Assembly: GCA_019843655.1 (NCBI GenBank)
Contig: JACDQD010000003.1
Location: forward strand, 11,162,925-11,226,924
Reading direction: 5' to 3'
Origin: Lethocerus indicus
Lineage: Eukaryota > Arthropoda > Insecta > Hemiptera > Belostomatidae
DNA: 64,000 nucleotides
Shown here: one piece after another, positions 1-14,300 of the stretch
Position numbering within the stretch: the first letter of the stretch is position 1
Layout: each line of letters starts with the position of its first letter
Translations under genes and position numbers: made by a program
Notes under the pieces: generated by a model
Databases searched by the model: none
Told to the model about the DNA's origin: nothing
What the model saw: only the letters and a program-made list of their open reading frames with translations

Positions 1-3000
1 CCTCGCGTACATAACCCGGGCTATGTCGCTGGTTCATGTGACCCGTGCACCGTTAATATCTCTATTAAGATAAATGTCCTAATTAGGTCCGACCGCAGGC
101 TTGGGGTTTACGAGTTCGGTCCCCGCGATGTGGGGCCGCAATTTTTCAAAACCGCTCCGCGATTAGGGTCGAAATTTTTTCCCGACAAAAATATGTCATT
201 TTTATAACGGTGTTGGAAATTTATGGCGGCGCAGTGGCGCTATCGCCGCGCCTTTGCGCAACCGTAATCTAATTACCGTAAAGATCTTTGGAAGCCTATA
301 ATTATGGAAATATCTGATTGGACCCCCGATTTGACCGACACACGCGAAGACCGATTTATAATGGGTTATGTATGCACGTGCTCTCGCATACGGGATTGGC
401 AGAAGTCAGATTTAATACCGGCGGGTTATAATGAGCCCCGACTCTGTCTATATTGTACGTTCTGTATTTCAAGAACATCCACTTGTTAGATAAATTACCA
501 ACAAAAAAATGCTAGCCCTCAAAAAGAGAGGGCAGTCTAAGGAGCAAAGATAATAACGTTAAGGGCCGCGGAGACCCTCTGCCATTATCCCCTGATGGTC
601 GATTAGTGTTCTTTTTTATTTGCCGCTAAAGGCCTCGTTCAGAAGAGATTATGTGCTGCGGATTTGCGGTGTCATTAGTCCCTCCCCTATCCTGCTTTGT
701 CAAAGTGTCCCCGAGTGAGTGCTTCGGCGGTGAGTGACTTAGTTGGATAAAAGTCACGTAGCGCCGACTGAGGGTCATGCCGATGTTAACTCAACCGGCG
801 GACGTTATTTTATATATCCCGTCTCTTTTCGTTCAGATTGTGTGACACTGTTCGCTTTGGCAATTCTTTGTTGTAAATCAAATAAAATAAATTTGGAATC
901 TTGTACATTCTGAAGGAATGTTGGAAATAGACAATAATTACCTTAAATACAGGTCGTAAAAACAGGCCGTTTTACTCTTAACTTTTGATTTAATCAACTA
1001 TTATTTATTCGGAACAAAACATCGTAATCTACTTTTCGATTGCGTATACACCTGGCTTTTATGTTATTTACTTTATATTTTACTTTGCCGAATGTAATGT
1101 TTTATTAAAAACAAGAAATATAATAATAATATTTCAACATTTTGAAATCTAGAATCTAGTAGAATTGCCGAATTTTAATAAGAATTAACTTATTCTTGTT
1201 TTCTGTAGTGTTTGTACTCTCAGTACAGCGTATTATGTAGTAATGGCATTAATAAAAAATAATTCAATTTGTCTGTCAGCCCTCGTTTCTGCCCGCCTTC
1301 CTCCTCGTAGTTTGATTATTGTTCGGTGGGGGCCCGCTCCCCACTTATTCACCGATAGGTTGAGCGGTAGCAGCTGTTCCCATTCTCTAAACAAACCAAA
1401 GTGATCCCGCCGCCCTCATACCTTGTTAATTGCGGTTGGTAGTACACCTCCCGCCACCCCACTCCCACCCATTCTCGCACTCACGCTCATCGGACAACAG
1501 ATCCCTATTCAATGATATTCATCCCGACCGAACAACATCCGGCAGTCATCGCTAAGACCCTGCTGCTCCTATATATTTCATTCCCGGAACTCGGTTTCGT
1601 GCATTTTCGTTAGTGTTTAAAACATTCCTTTTCATCCCGTTTCTTCAAAATCTTATAAATGTACAGCCGACTATTTTGTCATAACTGAATCTTTAGTTTG
1701 TATCTATTATAATTCGTTTTAAGTCATAGCTGCTGAACACTCCGGTTTTCATAATATGCCACTCAACGATATTCTGCGTTACTTCAGCACTTATCTTCAC
1801 ACTAGACGTAGGACTACGTCATTTCCACGATTTTCCCACGTTTTGGCGTTTTAACTGACTTTCCTTCTCAGAACAAAGTTCTTAAGATCAAAACGCTGGC
1901 GATTTCAAACTCGTTAAATGGATTCCCGATGATGCGGCAAGAACAGAAACGGGAAGGCCGAATCCACTAGCCGGGCTATGGCTTCCCAACAGAGGGCCGG
2001 AGTTTCAAGTTATCCCATTGTCCCTTTCTCCCGTTCAAGGAGCATTCGGACAATACTCGGCTCGGGCCGGGGGTACGACAATAATGGAAAACTGAGAGAA
2101 ATACAGGAGCCGGCGGCGGGGAGGGGGAGAGATTTAATTAGGAACGGGCAAACAGATGAGGATACAGAGGGCGAAAGAGAGACGGAGAGGGATAGAAGAG
2201 AGGGATGTTGGACAACATCGAAACGTTCTTACTTGGGAGTTGGCGGGAAGAGAAACCCGGTGGGGCGGGGGCGGGCCGGCGACCGGAGGGCGGGAGGAGT
2301 GGGCAAACAGTCTGAACAAAGGGTCGCTCGCAAATTAAACGTGCATAATTGAAGCGGGTCCGGGCCCGGGCACGGCCCCTACCGCAAATATTTTGCCCTA
2401 CGCTTGTCCTCCCCCCGCCCTCATTGTGCCCACACCGGCACCGCAAATTAACTGACCGCCGGAAGCCACTCCACCTATCAGGCCGGCCAACATCTAGAGA
2501 AACGAGCATCTCCACCCTCCTAGAGAAGGACGTCAATATCAGTAGGATTTGTCCTACATGGTAGCCTCTTTAAGTATCTGGAAGTACTATAGTTAAATGC
2601 GTTATATCGATATTTTCACGAACCGAATCAATAAAAGAAGGAGACTGTGTGGATAGGACGCGAAATCTTTTGCCCCGTCCCTCCCTTTTCGACAGATTCA
2701 ATATTGATTGTACTCTCGGTCGATACGTTGCTCAAGCAATTAGAAGCGGGCGAGATAGGAGCCCGGCGAGGATGGCACCTGTCCCCCTGCTCGGTGGAGG
2801 AGCGACCCTTACGGAAAGATAAGACGGCGAACAGGTACAGCCTGTGGGGCGTGGTGCAGGTAACCCGCACCCTGACATCTCTCTCTCCATTGAAGCCCGT
2901 CGCCTCAAAGGGTTGCTTCTCTACCCGTCAATAGTGAGGTGTCCTCCCCTGATCTTAACGGGCGGGCTAAATTTCAATAAACTGGCCCGAAAAGTCGCAT

Positions 3001-3497
3001 GGAAGAGTGCCCAAGCTAGAAGTCGGAAAACCCGTCGATTTAATGTTGTATAAACATAATTTAATATCAGGGCCTCCTGTATTGCGGGAGTAGAATTTGC
3101 CGATTCGAACCGGTCGGTTTTCTCATCCGTATGCTCTGATTGTATTGTATTTGGCGGTGGCTCGGTGCGAGGGTTTGTTTAGGAAGGGCGGGCTGTGGCG
3201 CAGTCTCCGCCCCCGGGATAGGCGCCTGTCCGCTCATCCCCACAATTACCGCCCCCGCCACCGCCCCCGCCGCACGCTCCCTTTATTCACTCGGGGGGCG
3301 GACACCAACGTCAACACGCCCCCGGCTACCATTCGCTAACATCCCCGGCAGATGTAATTGAATTGGATAGATTTTTTATACTGCACCGGTCGCCAGGGAT
3401 AACCGAACATTCTTTCTCTTCATTTGCAAGGTTTACTAAAGTAAAATGACTTGGTTTTTGGTAATATCCCCAATGAAATATGAATTATTTATATCTC

Positions 3498-3544
3498 AAA
3501 AACCTTGTAATGCAGTTTAGATATTCGTTGGAACAAGGTTTTTT
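3498..3544. repeat. Small inverted repeat (hairpin)
   Basis: AAAAACCTTGT at about 3498 is matched by its reverse complement ACAAGGTTTTT at about 3533, with roughly 24 bases between. It is an isolated hairpin in non-coding DNA with no assigned function. Confidence 0.4.
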
Positions 3545-6500
3545 CCTGTTTTTATTACATTAAAAATATTTGATAAATAGTCGAGACTATCGGTGAGGTG
3601 TCCTTCCACAAATATTGTAATTGGAAAAAATGACTACAATTATGTATTGCTACAGTTATTACCATAGCATGAGAAGGTTTCGGAAAAAATAAAGAATGAT
3701 TTTCTAATTTTATACTGAATAATTTATACGGAGATTCAGAATAGGTATAAATCGTCTCGTCAGAATTTCAGCCCCCCCCCCGTAATTTGTCTACTTTGTC
3801 TAATGGTATAAAGACAATCGAAAATACGGCCATGTACCCGATAAAATACACAGTTCAGAATTGATCGCCCAAAAGGGCGTAATTAAAGCCTTGTAAAAGT
3901 CGGTTTTCCGTGATCACGAATTAAGCCGTAGCCGGCCGGTATTAATCATTTGGCCAGCCGTTCACAAGTATACGGCGAGGAGGGGGAGGCACTTGAAATC
4001 TAGATCGCATTTTACCACCCTTCTTCGTCACTGCAGAAATATTTAATTGGAAATGCAAATTGGGGAGTTATTTTTCCATTTTTTTAATTATAATATTTTA
4101 CATAACACGCCATTTTACCCTGAGCGCACAACATATTTCCTAGCATAATTTAATCCCGAATTCTTCCTTTGTCCCGCGACAGCTTCGATTTATTTTCTTT
4201 ATAACTCGCTTATCTCAATAGCAACATTTTTCGGTTTAATTTTATCGATATTTATTACCTATACAGAAATCGAGGTTGATTTAGTTCGGCTTCTCGACAT
4301 AGGCAGCTGAGGCAACTGATTAACGAACAAGTACTATCTCTCGTTTTCTGAATTCGGTTCCAAATGTGGGCGGCAAGACTCCATCACTATTAGTAACTGC
4401 TACTACATGAGAGAGAGGTATTACAAGCTAAACCCTCTAGATCGAGTTTCGCGATAAGAAAAAAGTCGTTAACGTTGATTACCTTTGTCGTTGTGCACTG
4501 TAAATTTCGCCCGTAAATCCCTACAAATTCTTGACCGATTTCGTGTCCAGTCGGCGTTATAATGAGCTCCGTTGGGAGCGGTGTAATTCGAGGGGCGCAC
4601 TCGTTCGTCGTCGGTTTGGAGTACGCACGTGGAAATAACTCAGCGGCGGCCAACTTGCCGCGTTCGGATAGACTCGGTTATCGGGGCGGTCCCCTCGGTA
4701 ATTAGCGTCGCTCGGTGACATGAACGCTAATTACGCTCCTGCGGAGAAAAACCGCTCGGGCGGTGGCTATCGGTCGGGGCCGATCTCAAATTGGGGATTC
4801 GGCGGCGCTCACGCTCTAGCCCACTTTAATAAGCCGGGAATCGACCTAGTTTACGCGCACCTCCTCCGCCCGCTCTTTTTTTTCCTGCCTTCCCTTTCCT
4901 TTTTCGTCGGTCTTTATAATAATAAAGCCGACGATGTTTATACCCCTCGGCGATAATCTGATGTGGCCGACGCACGAATCCAGCGCCGCGGCGAGTGTTT
5001 AATTGAGTGCCCTATCGCGGATTCGACGGAAAAGATTTTTCTTTTTATTTTGCTTTTCTCCACGCTAATAATTTTGGCGGACCTCCCAAAAATTCAAATG
5101 AACTCCCCGAACAGCTCAGTTTTTTTTTTTTTAGTTCGTTCTCTAATGGGTCGCATGTGTGAAAGTTTTGCTTTCAATACGTAACGACTCTTTCTTTAAA
5201 CTTAAATACTAAACAGGTTTATTGCTCTGAAGAATTGCTACCATCCATTGTTTATATGCTAGCAGTAACACTAGCTTTCCCCATTTGGAGCTTACCCCGA
5301 AATTCTCAAGGTCCGATGCCCCAACACCAACTGCCACGAAATTGGTCCTTAAGGGTGTCGGCTTATGTGCAGCACGATGCTGTTGTACTTCGTCCAACTC
5401 AATTTCCTCAACGTACTCTAACCGGGCAGAACGTTACGACCGAATTAAAGGGGGAAGGGCGGGAGTACAATGCTAGAAACCCCGCCGGCGTCGTCTACCT
5501 GAGACGCGTCCCTTTGTCGGCTCGGGTCGCGGAGGACTTCGCGGACGGATCGGCGGAGGACCCACTCAATCGCACTGCTCGGGGTGAAGGGGTCGACGAT
5601 TTGGCCGACAAATCGGCGAAGGGGTGCATCAGAGCCGTCGTAAAAACTACGGTTTTTTACCGTTTTCTGCCAGTGGTGGACGACTCCTAGGCATGAAATC
5701 TGTTAATCTGTATTCCAGTTAAACTCTTAGCTAAAGATAGCGATATAAGTTTATTATGCATTCACACTTAAAAAGTTTTCCCTTTTATCGCGAAATTTAC
5801 TGTTTTAGTTTACATGAATACACAATGGAGAAACTCTTATTCATTTCGATGACTGTTACTAACGTTTTAACATCTGGAGGATGTATTCATTATTCTGGAC
5901 CTAATAGATCGGCCGCGGGGATTAATAGGCAGGATTGGCTGACGCGTGGGACGGACATTGGTGTAAAAATGGATGCGTCCAGTGAGGACAAGAGGGGAGG
6001 GGTTGGTGCACGAGTGTGAGTGTTGCGGGTGACATCGGTGGCGCACGTGGTCCACTGGGACCCGCCCATTTATCAAACACGTCCTCTAATTACCGGACGG
6101 ACACACGTCCCCTCGCACAACTCACGCCCCCGCCCCCGCCTCCGCCACCGCTACCGCCCCCGGGCCCGGCTCCCGTTCTACGGTCAAATAAATCAAGCGG
6201 CATTAACAAATGTGTTTGGCCCGGCCGCTCGCTCGGCAGCGATTTCGACCGGCCGCTTTCCCGCCGGAGTCCGGCAGATTCTGTGGACCCCTGTCGGGCA
6301 TATGTTCCGCCCCGCTATCTCTGGCATTTTTCAGCTGGACTTTAAAAAAAATTACGAGACACGCGCGAAGAGTTAAATATGTCTCGGGACATGGTTAATC
6401 CTGCGAGATCCCTGTATCCATGGATGATGACACGAAGGCCGCGCAAATCTCCTTTGGCGCCAAATTATTAGTGCTTCTTGCTCAAAAATCTTAGCAATTA

Positions 6501-7984
6501 GGAATTATGTACGTACAATATAGATATCCTCGTGAGAAATTTACATTTATATTCTTAGTTCACGTTGAAGACAACATATTTTCTTGGACACATTTGGTCG
6601 TATCGTTTCATAATTTACGTTTATTATGTTGTCCTGAAAATAGGATAATTCCGTTCAGCCGCCACCGGGGCTAAACGTCTTCGGACAGAATGGACGGGGG
6701 TGAAAAACTCCCCAAAAAACAGTGTAGAGCGGGTGGACAGTTGGCGGGGATGGTTGTTATTATCTTGTTTTTATACCCGATAAACGTTGCCCCCGTCCGT
6801 CGGCGTTTCTTGTCCGTTGACCGTAGCCCGTACGTCAGTCAAACGCATCTGTGCGCCGATGGACCCCCGGTGGACAATATGCCTATCGTTTATCACGCTG
6901 GGGTCGGCCCTCTCCCTCCTCGGTAAATGCTTTCCTGTCTGAATCCGGCTCTGAAAAGCTGCCGCAGGTTTCATTAATTGGCGCCGCTCCTCGCTCCTCG
7001 ACCGTTTAATCCGGCAATAAACATCGGGGCCGCCCGGCAATCGCTTTAATTAATCCTCAGGGCCCGCGGGCCCCCGTTAACGGCTCAATGGGTCTCCGAG
7101 AGTGCTCAATACTCAATGAAACAAAATTCCTTAAATGAATTATTCAAATCTAACTCCATCGTTAAGTTAACATAAGGGGAAGATGATTTCAACGACAATA
7201 TTTTGAAGGTGTATTTAATGATTTTAGTTGCATTAAAATGTGGCCTTTTACATTGAACTTTAAGAGCATTTTTATTTATTATGTAACTTATACAAATCTC
7301 GTAGAAGATCAGAGATGGTTACATCTTTATAGAGTATTAAAATAATATATATGTTTACGGTACTTTATGTCTTAGTTCTGATACGGAGGCGAAAAGAACC
7401 AAAATATATTCCTTATTTCATCCGGGGGAATTAAATGCACTCCAGTGAATCAGTATTGATCGAATCCGACAGATGTCGGCGGTCAAATCCGGAAACGGAT
7501 ATAACGCTTAAGGGTGGGAAGGGAAGAAAAAACGAAAACTCGGTCTTTCTTCGGAAGTGGGGTGTGAAATGGCGCGTAAACCGCCGACCGAGGCTGTGGG
7601 GGCCGACCGACCGCTGATGCGATTCCGTCAGCGTTGGAGGGGCGCGATTCGGTCGAAAAGTGGCATCGTTTTTATTTCCTCTATCGCTGTCCCAGTTTGA
7701 TCTTTGCTATTACGTCTTTGAGTTGCCACTTTGGCAACCTAAGACTCTAGTTTTCGCCTTGAAAATATTCATTCGCCTTTTTTTACCATATGCACATGAA
7801 ACCGTTTCTCTCGTAGTCTCCATTCGTTACATTGTGTCAAACTGATTGAAAGTGCAACTATTTTTTACCGGTCATTTAATTTCGAAATCTATTCATGTCT
7901 CACTCCTCCGGTCCGTTCACAATCAAAGTACCGGACTTTGTTCGACGATGTGTAGCGTCGAAACTGTTGCAGCATTCGGATTAG

Positions 7985-8390
7985 AAATGAAAGTTGGGGG
8001 GTGGTTTTACCTTTTCTGTCGTAATTGCGACATCTATTCACGAAATTTTTTCCCCCTGTAAGGAACCCAGTCTAAAGAAGAAACTGCCAGTTTTGTCATT
8101 CAAAGTCACCTATATTAAGCAGACCGAGAAATGCAAATCAGGATTTGGTCACATTTTCCTTTTCGTAGTTTTTTATATTTCGATAGAATTCTATGCCGGT
8201 AACTAGTATTCGATTCGAAATCTAAATTGGGAGTTGGCTTGTCGCTTTTTTCTTGCATCGTTTCTGTCATAATTTCGAAATTTATTCAGGTCGGTTTATT
8301 CCCGCTCCGACTGGAAGCCAGTCTAACGAAGGAAATCTCCGCCGTACATTGTTCTCGCCTTTGTCATTCAAAGCGCGGGACGTTGTTGCG
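7985..8390. repeat. Diverged direct duplication, unit about 245 bp
   Basis: Two stretches about 245 bp apart share an ordered series of words: CTGTC, then ATTCA, then CCAGTCTAA, then GTCATTCAAAG. One starts near 8018 and the other near 8263. A shorter related piece (TTTCGAAATCTATTCA) lies near 7872. The copies differ by many substitutions and small indels, so the duplication is old. No coding frame is kept between them. Confidence 0.45.
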
Positions 8391-11300
8391 CCGCGGGGTG
8401 TGACCGGCCGGACAATGGACCGGCGACGTTCGAGGGGAAGGCAAAAACCCATCTCGTTTCACAACTCATCGGCGGCTCGAATTTGAATTCTTCCCTTAAC
8501 GAGAACGCGGGCACAAAAGACGCCGTTGCGGAGGTGCTAAGGGTAGTAAAGGGGGGTGGGAGGATAAACAAATAGTTGGGTTCGGGCGGCCGGTCACGGG
8601 CGGGCGCTCACCTGACGAGCCGACACCCCCCGCCGTGGACAGCCTCTTAAATAACGAGCTGGGGGAATCAGTTTTTCTTGCATACTATTTGCCGGGTTTG
8701 TCCTACGGTGACAATGAGCGGGGACCCGACGGGTTTTATAATTGGCGTCCGGTCCTCCGCCGACCGTTGGCCGGCAGAAAAGTTGTGGGCGATTGTACCG
8801 AGGGGAATGCGTCGAAAATATTGAAATAGTAGGGCGCGTGGGAATAGTCAACTGTCTGTAATTCGGAAAACTTTCAAACAGGATTATACCAATAAGGGGA
8901 GGGGGGTGGCCATTACAGTTGGTTTTTCTATGAAAGAAAAGATAACGGAAATCAATTATTTAATATTATGAGGTACACACTTCGTATTATTGATCGGCAA
9001 TATGATTGTGTTTTATTTATACTACTACGATGTTTCGTTATAGTTTCCTACCTATTCATCTTTTTCGGATGCCATGTTTTGAAATAATTAACTCTCTAAC
9101 TTCCTTTTCCAATTGAAAAGTGAAGGCAGTTTCCTGAGATAGTAGACGCAACGGTTTTAAGCTCCCTTCGGAAATTAGGAAGCTGATCGGGAGGCCGGAA
9201 ATGCGCCTCCCTTATTCGCTCCACCCCCCCTTCTGATAATTGCCTGTTGTGCCGCGGCGGCACGTAGGTGCGTCGTTCCGAACGTTTAATTACTTTCGAG
9301 ACGATCCTCGCCGAAGTCGGTCTGAGGATCCGCTGTGCGGCGTGAATCGCGTGGGGTGAATCCGGTGAATCGATCACGAATCGCATTAAAACTTTCCAGA
9401 GCGCCCGCTCCCCCCGTCCCTGTTGTTCCGGCGCTTCCAATTAACCTTAACCTGTCCCTTTCGGTCGATTGGAGTGATCACGAGTTCGCTCTTATGAACC
9501 GCGCCGACGATTTATATTAATTGATTTTAGTTATCGGAAAAGCTGAAGTTTTATTTTTTACTAAAAAGAGCAGGTGTTGAAGCGAATTTATATAGAAACA
9601 TTATGAAATTCTATGAAGTGTTAAATAAATATTTCTACAACCTGTTTAAAATTAATTTTGAAATAGCGAATTTGAATAACGTTGAGTGTCGAATTTGGTT
9701 GTCCCACGCTGGACCACTTTCTTTTTCGCCCTATCACTTGCATGCGGGGACAATATATTCTTGTACGATTGAAGATATCATTTCGGGCCGAAAACGCTGT
9801 CCCAATAAAACGACATTAATTAATTTTCCTTAGTTATTGAACAGTTAAAGGATTTAATACTAAGGCAAATACTTCTTCTTCCGGTGTTTCTTTTATCGAG
9901 TAGTAATAATTGGGCGTGCGAGCATAACCCAGTTCCGCGTGTCGTAAATTTTATGGGAGCTCGTTATGGAAACGTGAATTGCGCTTAATTGGAGGCGGCA
10001 TTAAACGTTATCGGATTTAATTAAGAGAAGAGTCGTACGCGGGGGCCGAATCAATTTCTGTTTGTAATCGTTGTCCGATGGAGCGTGAACTGAACGTAGC
10101 GATAGTGCGGCCGCCGGGCCATTAGAGGAGAAGGAGGAGTGGTGTGGTAGCTGTGGAGGGTGAGCTGCCCCTCGCTTTGGGCTTCAACTCACCCCAACAG
10201 CCATTTACTGTCAATTCTTCCGTAAGCGGTTTCCTTCCCCATCGTATACTCCAGCCCCGTTATTCGAAAATTGAATAATCCCAAGCATATCTAATTGGCT
10301 TCATAGAATTATTCTTTTGTACAGACAACGCACTCGCTTGTATTTCTCGCTTTACCGGCTCTTTTTTGACCATTATCACATTATTATTTGTTTACTACTC
10401 CATCTGAATCAGAATATATTGTATTAAATTTTCGAAAATGCATTACTAAAACACGATTAATAATATCATAATAATGATTATGAATAGTAGTACTTTTGTA
10501 AAATGTTATGTAATATTTCACGAAGAGACGGGTTGTGTCAGTGAGTGTCATCCCTTAATTGGGCTACGTGAGATGAGCTATTAGGATATTTAGGGACGGG
10601 CTATGAGTGTGGGGGACCGAGAGAAGGGCTCCCTCGAGGGTGGGTGCTCCTAATGGTGCTTAATCCCCCGCCGGATTAAGCCACTGGCAACAACTTAATT
10701 TTATATTGTATCTCTGTTGTCCTCACAATGCCACCAGATCTCTGGTGTCGGTCGCCCATCCCAAATCCTCTTCCCCTGTTCTGTCGCCGTTTTTTCCCCT
10801 CCGTCTCCCCCCACACACACACTTTTCCCCGTTCCCCCGATAGTCGGTGAGGATCATCCGGGCTCTAGTTTAGAGTTACGGGGCTCGGTGGATGAAATTC
10901 GAGTCACTGGTCCTAATAATGCTAGCTAAGCTTTAGGGAATCCTTTTTTTTTCTGAAGACTTAAGCCTTTTTTTCGTCGCCCCTCCTGAAAACGGTTTCG
11001 TCCCGTCACCTCCAAACCGTGGAACTCAACAGTTATTTTATTTCATCCGGAAATGTACTACTGAAAACGAAAGAGATTTTGTATTTGGTGCACTCTATAA
11101 TACGATCCGTAGCGTCGCTTTCATTGTAGTATATTAGCTTTAATGAAACTTCTCATTATAATGCTTAGCCACAATTTCGAGATTAGTATCTGACGCGATT
11201 ATGTCTTTCATCCCTAGTTTCATATGTAAGCTACCCATGCTCCACCCATGCAAAATTCCATTCAGGTCGGACTAATAATGTCTTCAAACCACGCAACAGA

Positions 11301-14300
11301 TAATTCAGCGTGTCTGGACTGCTTTCTTCTGGCGTCCCCAGAGCAACAAAACTTTTTCCTTCGGTCGTGAACAAATACAACTAGTATACGAATTAGTCCT
11401 ACTACATTCTTCTTTCTATGGTCGCGTTTTGTACTTTTTCTTAAAGTTGGACTCGCCCAGGTCAGATTGTAGACTCCGCCTCCGCCGGCCCGGCCGATTC
11501 GCATAACTCAGACGCCGTACGTAACGCGTTCTCCGCCTCCGTCTGCCGTGCGCCCGTTTCATGTATGTAAATTGTCGGGGAATAAAAGGAGGAAAGCTCG
11601 CGCCGTACCCGGCTGGCAGATATACGGGCGAAAATATTCTTTTTATCGCTACTCCGGTCTTTATATTCTTTCGTACTGTTTTTTTTTGCTTTTTACAGTT
11701 CCCGCATTTATCTCGAAAATTGCACCCTACGCCAGACCCCCCCCCCCGAGGCGGGGAAATTAAGTGAAATTCGGGCGGTGGTTAATTACTATCGCTGCGC
11801 GATGTGTTTAATAAAGAAAACGCGTTGGTTCGTGTGCCGACCGTAGTATGTCCTGGTTTGATTAACCGGGCATGTTGCCTTTTGTAAGACGTGAAAATCA
11901 GTGGAGTTCCCTCATCTCTTTGTGACCGGTCGAGATTAGCGTCTAACACCAATTCTTAAAATGAACTCTTAAAATAAACCCCGATTAATTATATAAACCT
12001 TATTACCTGAATGTAATTGTGAAATACAATGCGGTTTAGAAGTGTTAGTAGTTAAAAGTGATTTAGTTATAGCCACTAGAATTATTAACTTATTCCATTG
12101 AAAAGTTATATGTGGAGATAAAGGTATCTCTTAAGAACGTTACAATATCCCCATCCCGAGTTGACTCTTTCTCACACTAGTAAGTGATACCAATCGAAGA
12201 TTACCTGTCGCGATGGGAGGGAACTCCTTTCTGTAAATGATATACGGAGGACTGCTCCGATGATACTCTTTATTCGCGGCCCCCCGAGGAATCGCAGAAA
12301 CCGATATCTCCTCCGAATATTTAAATGACAATTTGGGTCCGAATTATACGGAGGCGGAGTCGGGTTGGCTCATCTGCATTTGGGGTTGAGAGACAGGAGT
12401 GGCTGAGGAGAAGGGACAGGATAGTGGGGAAAGTCGACGGGATGGGCGTAACCCGATAGGCCCCCGGGCCGCGCCAATATTCGACCGCGTGCGAAACAAC
12501 TTGGCCAACGGCGACCCTATTCAAATGAGCGGAAGCGATATATCTCATCCAGTTCCTACCACTGTGTCGTGGCCGTAACTTTAACGGAAATCTCTAACGA
12601 TTACCGGTGGAAATTCCACCGCTGGCTAGATAGGGGGTGATAAATTACTGGTTACTACTGAGGGAGGTCTAACGCTCAATCTAAATATAAAGTGAATATG
12701 ATATGATATACTCAATTAGGACAGATTCTGTCAAGTTGTTTTTATATTTAATTGGTAGATTTAAAATAATCTAATTTGAGAGCTTTATCTTACATCTTAT
12801 GTAGTACGCAAAAATAAATACTTTCAAGTAAAGTGGTATAGTTCGTTTATTTTCGCTATACCACAACCTCGGACTCCTTGGCCCCAACTGTAAAATAGGA
12901 CTTCTTTTGTAGCTCTGCGCACCTCTGAAGCTTAGTGTTACAATCCAGTGCAACTGATTTAATGTTCGATAACGGGACATCGAGCAGGTTGAAAATAATG
13001 CTTAGAGGCCTCGAGAAGAAATAATTTAACCCGGAGAAGTTTCGCACTACTCGGTATTGGGACACTCGAGGAACCGTTGAAGCGTGGCCCCGGAGGTAGG
13101 GTGACAGGAGTGGGAGGTCGCCCACTCCGCCCCACCCGCCGTCCCCACCTCGTTATTTATTGGCCCAGAAAAGCTTTCGGAGAATTTTTCCGCGGTGAAT
13201 TTTTCCCCCGTTTGGTCGGCTGAAGGGCCGAGGTTGCGGTGGAGGGGGCCCGATTTTTCGGACCGGTTTTCGTCAATTACCTCCGGATAAATGCCCCGCC
13301 GACGAGCTATACCTCCCCACTTGGACCTAATTATCTGACCCCGAAACGTCGTTATTCACTCCAATGCGGCCGTAAAATGAAGGAAAATATCCGGGAGGGT
13401 ACGCCTCGTTTATTCGACATTCCGTCTACATCCACATTCGGTAAGGGCCAATTCCTATTCTATATAAAATTTAGAATAGGCCCATTTTTAAGATTTTAAA
13501 AATTTATCTGAGAATTCTGACAGGGCACTGTAAAATGCTTAGAATTTCGGTGGGATATTTATTATCTATCTACATTCCTTCAACAGAAAAATTTAGTTTG
13601 TAGTGAAATTTGAATGCATTGATACCAAAACCGTCTAAGCATTAGTCAGGAACACTAGCCTTAAAACCCATGTCAAACCGTACCGGGCCGAAATATCAGA
13701 AGGTTTCAATCAGAATATCTGTTCGGCATTCGCAAAATTTATTGCTCAGATCATCGACACCGAGGTTAGCGGGGAAAAAACGCGATGGGTAGTTGGTGTC
13801 CCCGCCAGGCTTACCGGGGGAGCCCGAGGTAGAGTGCGAATCGATGTCAATCACTTTTTGGATCTAGGTCTGACGATTTTTTTTCATTATGTCATTCCCG
13901 GTATCGTCGCCTCATCCACCCCTCGTGGGGGCCTAAAAGGCGGAACGGGAGCAGGCTGCTTGCTAACGCCCCTCTCTTTTACGCGGCGGTTTAAAAATTT
14001 TCACCCTGTTTTGAAAATAGTATCCCACTCCTTAGTATTTATTGGGGGGTGAGAGTCTATTTTTTTCTGACACCCCCCCCTCGCCCGTTTCGAGGTATCC
14101 GAGATCGATCCGATCGTCGGGCCAACACTTTATTTCTTCCCGTTCACCCTCTTCCTCCGGCACTGACCCTGCAGTAAGAGAAGGGCAATAGCGGTGAGGA
14201 TTGGGGTTCCCACAGTTGAGGATATCGAGGAAACTCTCTACCGCCGACAGGGTAAACCGTATGTTACATGCCGATGGACTCCTAATTACCTTGTCCAATT

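Noticed and set aside
3771..3780. C-run and other homopolymers
   Set aside because: Short homopolymers are expected at this length and carry no annotation value.
5209..5690. Overlapping open frames on both strands (151 codons on +, an acidic protein-like stretch on -)
   Set aside because: Neither strand shows a recognisable domain, a convincing acceptor/donor pair or a clear start context. It could be an old pseudogene fragment but cannot be supported.
13239..13499. Frame containing GARFFGPV, reminiscent of the PR-domain FGP motif
   Set aside because: Only a few residues match. The rest does not follow PR-domain sequence and no donor follows in the needed phase.
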